A stretch of DNA of 64,000 nt. It comes from Monarcha castaneiventris obscurior. Lineage: Eukaryota > Chordata > Aves > Passeriformes > Monarchidae. The DNA is taken from positions 8,506,001 through 8,570,000 of the forward strand of contig JAMPIT010000379.1 in assembly GCA_026261815.1 (NCBI GenBank), given 5' to 3'. The position numbers and the translations under genes are program-made. Below, in pieces: positions 28,667 to 37,673 of the stretch. The notes beneath the pieces were generated by a model. The model did no database searches, was not told the DNA's origin, and saw only the letters and a list, made by a program, of their open reading frames with translations. Each line of letters starts with the position of its first letter. The stretch's first letter is position 1.

Positions 28667-31600
28667 GAATTTATTTCTAAGGCCTGCATGGTTCAGCTGC
28701 TCACCACCTGCATGCCCTTCCAGCATGCTGAGGTCTAACATTTATTCACAGTGATGCAGCGCCAGAACTCAGCTGCTCCCACAGGCTGCAGCTGTGGGGA
28801 GCGCAGATTAGTTCAGTCTGTGGGACACAAGCTCATCTTACTGGGGTGATATTGAATTGAAACCAGTAAGATGTGATAGACACAGGTGGATTACTTTCTG
28901 AGTAACGCAGTGCAAAAGGCACCATGCACATATCCTCCCATAACAGCTTCCCAGCGCTCCAGTCCTACCTCACAGGACTCTTTATTTCTCCAGATACTGA
29001 GTTCACAGAAGCCTGCCAACCCTGGCTAAATCAAAACAATCTGAAGCTTTGCCACAGGCCTTGTTTACTGATGCGAAACTTTGCTTGGATACTATCACAA
29101 ACAAAGGACATATAATAAATGTCAAAAACCCAATAGAACACACCACGAAAAAAAAACAACCATAGACCAAATGGAAATAACTGCTCCTCTGATCTCAAAC
29201 AGATGAGGCAAAAGGAAAGACAGTAAGAACTGTGTTTGTCAACTCTACAGAAAAGACACTGCAGTGTTCACACATGGAAAAGCTCATCAAGGGGACAGAA
29301 AATGTTCTGTTCTGTGCTTCCATTTGGGCAGGAAAATAACCAAAGGGTTTACAATCACAACAAAAGGTCAGGGTTTGAAGAATAGATTTTATAGAGCAAA
29401 TTATCTGGAGAGGCTGTGGTTCTACCATCACTGGATGTTTTTTGAAAGAATTCATGCAAGATTGAAAAGATTGATAGAATTTGTGAAGATTGGTATAGAG
29501 AAGTCTGATCTTGATGTCACCTGGCAAGTTTAGTCCTTTATACCTAATGAATAGCTCTATTAATCCAACATATTTTCTCCCTCAAGGGCAGGAGTCACAG
29601 AAGGAGCCTCTCACTTGAAAGTTTTTGAGCTCCTCCTCATCTGCACATTGTGTTGCCAGATAAGTCAGTGCCAAAGGCAGAAAATGAGTGCATTGCAGAA
29701 GCTGCACCCTAGCTCCACTACTGAGCTATTTTCTGTACTGATTGATGAGGCACTCCTGCAAAGAGAATTATGTGGTGCCCTTTTCCCCACTTGAGATGAT
29801 GGAAGTTCTTCAAAACTGACCCAGTTCACCACTAAAATGGTCTCTCTCACATGCATTTAGCCCACAGGAGAAAAGGATATATTCTAAAATTCAGACATGG
29901 ATCAATTGAACAGAGAAGGTACAAGACTTGTAGACTCATTATGATGAAATCTCAGCTCTTAGTGGCAATTCATGAAGTCATTTTCTCCTTTGTTGCTCAT
30001 CTAGGTCACCAGATAATGATACTGAAATACAGCAAAGAACCAATTATGATTTTAACTGCTCAAAGAAAATGACATATGACTTCTTCTAACTTGGACAGCA
30101 TAAACTGCTTCAAGTGTTCGGAAGGAAACACTGTCAGAGATATTCTGTATGCACAGATGATGATGATTACAAATCAGTATATTCTCATATGCTGTGAACA
30201 TGCCAGATGACCATCTGGTACATCTTTGTCAGCAGGCATAATTCCACCAGAGGTAATTGGGTCATAGTTAATTGGCCAAGAGCCAGATTTGGCCTACAGT
30301 TTTTAATGGCTCCTAGAGAAGCTGCTGTGGTTGTCAGTCTAAACTTCCCAATCCTGACAGTCTCACCTTGTAGAAGTCATCAGGTTATTCCTAACATTTC
30401 TCTTTGCTTTCAGCTGAAAGGAAGATGGTCTGTGCACCTGCTGAGACATTGAGATACATGCTGTGGCTTGGACTAACCACACAAATAGAGTTTCTAAGTT
30501 TATAGCAGTCAGCTTTATACTTATAGAGCCCTTTGACTGCCTTTCTGGGAAACTGATGTTATAAAAGGGGAAATAATCACTTTGAGGGCTGTGTATAAAA
30601 CCTGCTATCTTTTGATGCCTTCAAACATTACATCAATATCAACAATGAACACCTGACCTTAGAGGCAAATTGTTTATAGCTACAATTCCCTGAGTAATGT
30701 CAGTAGTTCACATAAGCATCAGAGATTTATTAGGCCCAAAATCTATTTCTTTGGCTACCAGGAGAGAGGAAAAATGCAGTTTCGTCCTAGTCAGATTTCT
30801 ATTAGAATTGAATTTTTAACCCGGCACAATCAAAAAATCCAAGACATTAACTTCACAGAATAAAGTTATTGTTAAAGTTGGGGGATCTTTTTCTGAGGAG
30901 AAGAAGGTTCCCAGTTCAGGCAATGATAAACTGAAAGGAAGGAGGTGGGTTCAAACACCATTGTGATAAAATTTTTGCACGCATTGAAGTTAGGTCACCT
31001 CCAGCACTTGCATGTTACCAAGAAAGTGCCTACAAAGCACCAGTATGGAAGAATTCTCCAAGAACCTTCTAGGAACTCAGCATGATGGGGCACCTCTGTC
31101 ATACTACTGCTGCAGTATGGGGAATAAGCACGTTGAATTTCCAAAGATATATTCACTTTAAGACAACTGTGCCTAAGACTTTACATCACAAAACCTGACT
31201 CAAATGCTATCTCCTAATAAACTCCATAACAAAGGTAACATTTTCATTACCTGGATTGTGGAACTATAGGCAAAAAAGGGATGCAAAACTCCACAAGGAG
31301 CCTGCAGCATAGTATTTATGTTATTCTCATGGGAGCACGCAAGAGTATGAACACCTTTTCTTCTCAAATATTCCTGTAAAGGAAGTCAAGAATCACAGAA
31401 CATGAGAGTGTACGGTGAAGTATCATTTGCTATGCAATGTAGCTAGTAATATGAAGTAAAGACAGCTATGAAAAATCAAAGAATGAATCAAAGGTACTTT
31501 TCTTGTCCTTTTTCATGTATTTGCTTAATAATTTATTTGCTAGGGTTTTAAGATCTGTGAAATCCTGCTGATCTAGTTAATTATGCATCATAATATTGGA

Positions 31601-32095
31601 GAATCAGACCCAGGCTGTGTTTATCTCTCTCCATGGTATTAGTTTACAGATAATAAAGAGTTACGCCAGTTTGTCAAAAGATGCATGTATTACATTATCA
31701 GTAATTTTTTAATAATGACTGACAGTGAATGTGGTCAGTACTGCATGAAAAAAAAAAAAAAGAAAAAGTTGTTTACACTTCCGATTTTAGAGATTCAAAA
31801 ATTTTGTCAAATGTATTACAAGTCCATAGAATTCTCTCATTGAAAAGGCAACAAAAATGAAACTAAAGTTAGATAGATTTTATACCATGTACTTTTCGAA
31901 AAAAACCCCACGATAATCAGGAACTCTGAATTACCCTCTTGAAAAAAGATTGGCTTCCCAGGGTTATATTCCAGTTTATTGCTAGCACAACATGAAGGAG
32001 TCAAAGTGCCAGGCAGAGGTATAGGGACTACTGTTCATCCATCCTGCCTCTGAATCCCACATCCTGTGAAAAATGCCTTTTTCTGGCAAGATCCC

Positions 32096-32210
32096 AGAAT
32101 CATAGATTAGTTTCGGTCAGAAGGGAACTTTAAAGACCAGCTAGTCCAACCCTCCCTCAGAAAAGCAGGGGCATCTTCAACTCGAGTGTGTTGTTGCTCA
32201 GAGCCTGATG
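32096..32210 (-). mobile_element. CR1 fragment abutting the NPBWR1 CpG-rich region
   Basis: On the + strand, 'cagaatcatagattag', 'agaagggaactttaaagacc', 'ctagtccaacc', 'gcaggggcatcttcaactcg' and 'ttgctcagagcctgatg' match the reverse complement of a CR1 3' end in order. The copy is 5'-truncated exactly where CpG-rich sequence starts. It lies about 865 bases upstream of the NPBWR1 start codon and antisense to the gene. Confidence 0.88.
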
Positions 32211-32870
32211 TGCAGCATCGCGCTGCCCCCGCCCCCGCCGGGACAGTCCCGGGGCCAGGCAGGCGCTGAATGCTGAGCTCTCCGAGCTGGCAGGACCGGC
32301 AGATGCCACCTAAGGCTGGGATTTTTCTCCCCCTTGCTGCACCGCCAGACCTCGGGAAGAGATGTGACTTCAGGTAAACGCACAAATCTCTTCCCAGCGC
32401 CCCAGCTTCCGACTTTTAAACCATGCTCTCTGCTGCTCGCGTTACCTGTCTCTCGCTGCCCGGATCGAGACGGACGCGGCTGTAACTCTCAGGGTCGAGC
32501 AAAGGAGCGGCACCGGCGCATCCCTCCTACACGGACCCAGCCCCACATCCCGCTCCTCCGGGAGCCGCATCGCCGCAGCCGGGCTGGAAGAGGTCAGTGC
32601 ATCCTTGCTCAACTTTCAAAGTGCTCTGTCCAGTCGGGAAGAGGGTGGGTTTTGCTTTTTGGGGAGCATACCGAGGACACCGGCTCCCCCAGAGGGCAGG
32701 ACTCCCGCGGTGGGCGCACCCCCGACCCAGAGGCGCCGCCGAGTGTCGGCGTGGAAGGCGACCGGGTCGGACCTCTGGGCTCCCGGGCGATGGCTGGTCA
32801 CTTCGGAGGAGCCCTGGGCTGAGCGCTGACCCTGCACGGCACTCACCTGTGTGGGAGGAGGGAAGGGGCA
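32190..32870 (+). promoter_or_regulatory. NPBWR1: CpG-rich 5' region and probable NPBWR1 promoter
   Basis: A block rich in CG dinucleotides and GC boxes (for example the CCCCCGCCCCCGCC-like run near 32224) stands out sharply from the AT-rich flanks and ends roughly 200 bases before the coding exon. CpG-rich DNA just upstream of a vertebrate coding exon is typically promoter and first-exon sequence. A TATA-like TTTTAAA lies at 32414-32420. Two candidate splice donors are present: CAG|GTAAAC with GT at 32374-32375, and GAAGAG|GTCAGT with GT at 32593-32594. Open frames of up to 162 codons here occur on both strands and are best explained by low stop-codon frequency in GC-rich DNA. The transcription start is inferred, not seen. 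Confidence 0.7.
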
Positions 32871-33010
32871 GCCGCTGGGTCACTTGGTTACTGGCTAAAC
32901 CCTTGGTAATCTTCCTTTGGTCCCGTCAGGGTGGCAGTGGGCAGCTTATGTGAGATTTTGGCTTTTGGATGTGCCAGAGGAGACAGCCTTGCAAAGAGCA
33001 GAGGTCTCAC

Positions 33011-33030
33011 CTATTTTTCCTCACTTCCAG
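33011..33030 (+). other. NPBWR1: Candidate splice acceptor of a 5'UTR intron before the NPBWR1 coding exon
   Basis: A pyrimidine-rich stretch ending in TTCCAG at 33030 has the form of a vertebrate 3' splice site. If it is used, the coding exon starts at 33031 and carries 44 nt of 5'UTR before the ATG. The partner donor could be at 32374 or 32593 in the CpG-rich block. The intron is inferred from signal shape only. Confidence 0.55.
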
Positions 33031-33074
33031 GTCGTCCTCACCACCACTGAGGCTAGCCATCCTCTCCTGTAGCC

Positions 33075-34058
33075 ATGGAGAGTTCCTCCCTCCCTGAAAT
33101 CAATTCCTCATGTGCAGACTGCACTGGAAGAGGACATGGGGGTCTGAATATGTCCACTCCTCCATTTAGCCCCAGGTACTACATCACAGTGCCTGTCATC
33201 TACTCAGTCATCTGTGCCGTGGGACTGACAGGCAACACTGCTGTCATCTATGTAATCCTCAAAGCACCAAAGATGAAAACAGTAACCAACATCTTCATCC
33301 TCAACCTGGCCATTGCTGATGAGCTCTTTACCTTGATGCTGCCCATCAACATTGCTGACTACTTGCTCTGGCAGTGGCCCTTCGGAGAGTTCATGTGCAA
33401 GCTCATCATCTCCATAGACCAATACAACACCTTCTCCAGCATCTACTTCCTCACTGTCATGAGCATTGACCGCTACCTCGTTGTGGTGGCCGCCACCAAG
33501 TCCAGGAAGATGTCCTGCCGCACCTACCGAGCAGCCAAGATTGTGAGCCTGTGTGTCTGGTCCTTCGTCACCATCATCATCCTGCCCTTCACTGTCTTTG
33601 CTAAGATACACAAGGAGCAGGGGCGCTCCCAGTGCGTCTTCGTGTTCCCCCACCCCGAGAGTGTCTGGTGGAAAGGCAGTCAGATCTACACCCTTGTTTT
33701 AGGCTTTGTCATCCCAGTGTCCACCATCTGCACCCTCTACACCAGCATGCTGTGCAGACTGAGACATCTGCAGCTCCACTGCAATGCAAAAGCCCTGGAC
33801 AAAGCCAAAAAAAAGGTGACAGTGATGGTGGTTGTTGTCCTGGCTGTGTGCCTGTTCTGCTGGACGCCCTTTCACCTTAGCACTGTGGTGGCCCTCATCA
33901 TGGACATCCCACAAACTCCACTTGTCATTGGGATTTCCTACTTCATCACCAGCCTAAGCTATGCCAACAGCTGCTTCAACCCTTTCCTGTATGCCTTTCT
34001 GGATGACAGTTTCTGGAGGAGCTTTCGCAAACTGATAGATCGCAGATCCACCTCATAA
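33075..34058 (+). CDS. NPBWR1: Neuropeptides B/W receptor 1 (class A GPCR), intact single coding exon
   Basis: This encodes a 327-residue seven-transmembrane receptor of the plasma membrane. By family knowledge it binds neuropeptides B and W and couples to Gi/o to lower cAMP in brain and endocrine tissue. Visible landmarks are N54 in TM1, D82 in TM2, C108 at the top of TM3 paired with C187 in the second extracellular loop, D115 in TM3, the DRY motif at 132-134, W162 in TM4, P214 in TM5, CWTP at 262-265 in TM6 and NPFLY at 302-306 in TM7. N-terminal glycosylation sequons lie at N10 and N25, and there is no signal peptide. The length matches the usual 325-335 residues. The start is well fixed: the ATG has G at -3 and +4, and an in-frame TAG at 33054-33056 excludes an upstream start in this exon. 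TM2-TM3 segments (IADELFTLMLPINIAD, IDQYNTFSS) match NPBWR1 better than NPBWR2, although GLTGNTAV in TM1 is NPBWR2-like. The short C-tail (RRSTS) has no cysteine after TM7. The related opioid/somatostatin receptors are less likely because of the long family-specific matches. Confidence 0.96.
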   Translation: MESSSLPEINSSCADCTGRGHGGLNMSTPPFSPRYYITVPVIYSVICAVGLTGNTAVIYVILKAPKMKTVTNIFILNLAIADELFTLMLPINIADYLLWQWPFGEFMCKLIISIDQYNTFSSIYFLTVMSIDRYLVVVAATKSRKMSCRTYRAAKIVSLCVWSFVTIIILPFTVFAKIHKEQGRSQCVFVFPHPESVWWKGSQIYTLVLGFVIPVSTICTLYTSMLCRLRHLQLHCNAKALDKAKKKVTVMVVVVLAVCLFCWTPFHLSTVVALIMDIPQTPLVIGISYFITSLSYANSCFNPFLYAFLDDSFWRSFRKLIDRRSTS

Positions 34059-34279
34059 AGCCAGCCCAACCCTCTGTCCTGTCCTGTGTCCCTCCCACAG
34101 TCACCTGCTTCTCCTGGGTGATTCCAGCCCAGAGAGTGCTTTCTCTCCACTCTCCTTGTGATGGCCCACAGGCCTTCAGGTTGTCTCACTACCCAAGACA
34201 CGAACTGGGGCCAGGTGGATCTTTCTCAATTGTCCTGCACTCATTTCCTTAGCACTGCTTTCCTTGCCCCGTGTTTTTG

Positions 34280-34280
<1 letters not shown>

Positions 34281-34378
<98 letters not shown>
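34281..34378 (+). repeat. (TTAG)n tetranucleotide microsatellite, about 24.5 units
   Basis: About 98 bases of perfect TTAG repeats with no visible interruption lie between the NPBWR1 stop codon and its polyadenylation signal. The transcribed strand reads UUAG/GUUA. The purity suggests the tract is recent and polymorphic in length. It is not the vertebrate telomere unit (TTAGGG). Confidence 0.97.
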
Positions 34379-34519
34379 GGGATTTTTAAATTCCTTCTCT
34401 CTAATGTGCTTTCTGACCAAGGTTTGGAGCTGCCACAGGTCTCTTTTCCCTTTTTAAACACATTGTTTTGTGAACTCAAGACACACGACTGTTTCAATCA
34501 CTGGTGATTTGTAAAGCTC

Positions 34520-34525
34520 AATAAA
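34520..34525 (+). terminator. NPBWR1: AATAAA polyadenylation signal, probable NPBWR1 3' end
   Basis: A canonical AATAAA hexamer lies 462 bases past the stop codon, followed at a suitable distance by a T/G-containing stretch (CTGTCCTGCTT). It is the first such hexamer downstream of the CDS on this strand that I noticed. Confidence 0.6.
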
Positions 34526-37500
34526 AGGGTATTACCAACTGTCCTGCTTAATGATTCCTCAGCCTCTTTCCTACCTGCAGGACCTGCTTACCCAAAGTCT
34601 TGCAAACTTAGCAATACTGAAAAGGCACAACTCCAAAGGATAAGGAATAAACCAAGCTATTGATCTCATTATGTTTTACAGGGGACTAAGATAAGGTAGT
34701 CAAAATCCATGATAACATGTAAGAGTGATATCAGTCTAGATTTAAGGAAAAAAGAGCAAGTCCTCCCTAATGAATAGAAATACACAGGTGTGGGTTTGGA
34801 GCCACTTGCTGCAGAAAATAGCTTAACAGTGCACTTGGTTGTAGTTTGCAAAAAAATGCAGCTTTTGTTTATATCAGAAGCGGTGAATACTTTATTATTT
34901 GTCATGTGTTTATGGGCTATTGCACTTACAGATATTTAGTTTGTGGTCCTAGAGAACAGAATCAGAGGATATCTTCAGAACCAGTTACCTTTTAAGGGTT
35001 TGAAAAGATCCTTCTGAAACATGGGGAATATCCTGACTTCTTCCCTTAGAAATCACAAATAACTTGCAGTGGTTAGGCTACTTTTAAACTATCCCTCACA
35101 TACTTGTATTCCACTTTGTGGTAAGATTTATTAATATTTCTCTTAAGAAGGAGAAGTGAAAAAAAATTTTAAAAATACCCAGAAGAAAGGTTAATTTTAC
35201 CTGAAGCAGGAGAGAGAGGGTTAAAGTTTCACTAGAATTCATATGTCCAAACACTGCATGAGGAGGCTTTTTCCTCCTGTATCATCTCCTCTTTTAGTCC
35301 TCTAAGGAAAGCTACAAAACTGTGGAGGACTGAGAAAATATTTGCAATCACTTAACATTTCTCATCTTAGAAGTCTTCACTGCACTTCCCTTCAACAGAT
35401 GCTAAATCAGTGTAACAATTTTTGTTAGATATTTTCACCTCCTCTGAATACAGAGAGATAGGGAAATGTGGCTAAGGAATTGCATTTCTGCTTACACAGG
35501 AGGGCATGATGGTTTTCAGGAGGTGCATAAGGATTTGTATGGTACATGCTCAAGTCTGCAGGTGGCTCTTGAGCAGGTGGCTGACCTCCTTGCACCAGGT
35601 CCTTTCCCACTGTTGCAGTTTAAAGATCTGCCATGGGCATATGGAAGGTTTCTTTCATTAAACCCTTCCACAGAAACTCCAAATAAAATTTTTACTTGCA
35701 GATTATAGCAATTATGCGCCCTGATACTTTATAATAACATATAACGGGGTTGACACTTTAATCATTTCTCCTTATAAGACATTCATCTTCTCTGGGACAG
35801 TCAGTGCTAAGTTCAACACCCAGCCTAGCTGTTATGGAAATGGAAGGACTCCTTTGGGGAATGACAGTGTTGTTCTGTTTCATTGGAGGGTGTGTGATTT
35901 GGCTTCCATCAGACACAGAAGCTGGCCTTTGGAAGAGCAAGCCCAAAAAGTGTAGAGTACCCATTTCCACACTGCATAGAAAAACGTGCTTCAAGAGCTG
36001 GTGTCCCACACTTTATCTTTCTGCCTGAAACAAAGGGTAATTAAGTTTTCCCACCAGCTGCCGGGTGGTCAGTTACTTGCCATGGGGAAAGAATTTAGTC
36101 TGTATGTGCCAAGTAGCAAAATCTCTCTTTGTTTAGGCTGCTGCTACACACACCACCTTTCTTTTATTCTTCAGTCATCATGTGCACAACAATATTATTT
36201 GCTTACAGGCTGCATACAGTTTAAAAAGTAAACAGGATTATTCTCAGAAACGACATTTTCAGTACCATTGTGCCCTCGTTGGTGATCCTTCACTGAAAAC
36301 TGATGAATGCCAGTGAAATAAAATTCTCTGTCAAACAGTGACCATAGTGGCACAGATTTGAACATTGTTTGTTATAGTGACCACCTAAGTGCTGTGGTCA
36401 TGCTGCTATGCAGTTACATCTGTCTCATCACCTGTCAGGGCTTCTTTTTACCCCAGAAATATTACTGAAACTTTGTAGCTTTGTTGTGCTTGTGAAAACC
36501 TACTCTGTACCTATACATCAATCACATCTCTGAGATGCTGACTGATAGTTATGGTAAGTTATAAGAATAGTCTGATTTGTATTCCATTTTTATCTAGCTT
36601 TGAATATCAAAATTTTAACTATTCCTGAACAATCTAATCTGGTTCAAGTTTTTAAATAAATAATCAACTTTCTAATCCAGATCAATGTGGAGAGGGTTCT
36701 TTAAAATCTTTGTATTTCTCAGGAAATGGGAAAGCATTTTAAAGTACACCTTTCCTGTTAGCCAATGTTTCATTTCATTGTCTTCTCCATGCTCATTTTT
36801 TGTTTTCCTAAGAGGAAAATATGAGAAGAATTATCTATTAGCAAATTTCACTTCAAAGTATCTTGGACTCCTTGTCTTTTTTCTGTTGGAATCAAAAAAA
36901 TGCAAACAGAGTATCACCTGTGGTGATGTCATCCTTCTCTAAATTCCTTCTCATTCTGAAACCACATCTTATCTATTCTTCATAGTAGGGTGAACATCTG
37001 AGAAGAATTCACTGTTTCTCCAGATGCCTGGAGTTTTCCCAGGGCTGCTGGTCAAGGAGCTGGCTGAGGCTTGAGCAGTGCCCAGCTCTGGCAGGGGTGC
37101 TCAGCTCAATTTCATGCACTGGGCAGGTCCCACTGTGCTCAGCTGTGCTGTCTGCAGTGTCTGTGACGTGTCTGGGAGCCTTTCCCACGGCAGGCAATGC
37201 AGATTGGCATCCACTTGGAGGAGGAAGTTGAGCCTGGAGAGCCTGAGGAGGGTCCTGAGTGTTAAGTAAGGCCCCCTGGTATCTTGCAGAGCTTCAACAT
37301 GAAAACACAATACTTAGTTCTTCCTTTAGTATATGCCCGTTTTGTTTGGGAGACAGAACATTCTGGCAGAGCCTAAATGTGACCCAAACCAACACTCAGA
37401 AAGAGAGGGGGAGGTTCAATTTTCAATCCTGCTGGTCAGCAAGGATAACTTGGTGTTGTATAGATGCTAAACTTTGGCTCCCAGAGAAGCAATAGATGAT

Positions 37501-37635
37501 AATATAACAATAAATTTCTTCCCCTTAGATTTTTATTTTTCTGGAGGAGGATTTTATTCTCCTGTTCAGCCCATGTTTAACCAGCTATAATGAAATTTAA
37601 GAATGTCACATTGTGAGACAACAGAGTTGCTCTAA

Positions 37636-37673
37636 GGAAGTATTTTATATATATGGAAGTATTTTATATGTAT
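37636..37673 (+). repeat. Two-copy tandem repeat of 19 bp
   Basis: GGAAGTATTTTATATATAT at 37636-37654 is followed directly by GGAAGTATTTTATATGTAT at 37655-37673, with one difference. Confidence 0.9.

Larger units (their letters stand above)
24111..32095. other. Intergenic desert upstream of NPBWR1
   Basis: This contains the (GTTT)n/G-rich tract and several short repeats near 28.4-28.7 kb. Frames of 110 codons or fewer (for example 26153-26491 and 29195-29527 on the minus strand) lack recognisable domains. No exon of a neighbouring gene is visible. Confidence 0.65.
34059..34540 (+). other. NPBWR1: Inferred NPBWR1 3'UTR
   Basis: This is non-coding sequence from the stop codon to about 15 bases after the first good polyadenylation signal. 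It starts with a C/T-rich stretch, then holds a long (TTAG)n microsatellite, then an AT-rich tail. The 3' end is inferred from the AATAAA at 34520; longer transcripts are possible. Confidence 0.6.

Noticed and set aside
32334..32822. 162-codon open frame and overlapping frames on both strands upstream of NPBWR1
   Set aside because: Open in several frames on both strands at once, in CpG-rich DNA where stops are rare. No domain is recognised, and composition explains it.
33204..33653. 149-codon minus-strand open frame inside NPBWR1
   Set aside because: It is the antisense shadow of the receptor; the acidic, histidine-rich translation is typical of complementing a transmembrane coding sequence.
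33075..34058. Assignment of the receptor as NPBWR2
   Set aside because: Some TM1 and TM6 residues resemble NPBWR2, but the TM2-TM3 and second-loop segments (for example the EQGRSQC stretch) fit NPBWR1 better, and the gene-poor AT-rich setting fits the NPBWR1 locus.
34281..34378. Interstitial telomeric repeat
   Set aside because: The unit is TTAG, not TTAGGG; it is an ordinary tetranucleotide microsatellite.
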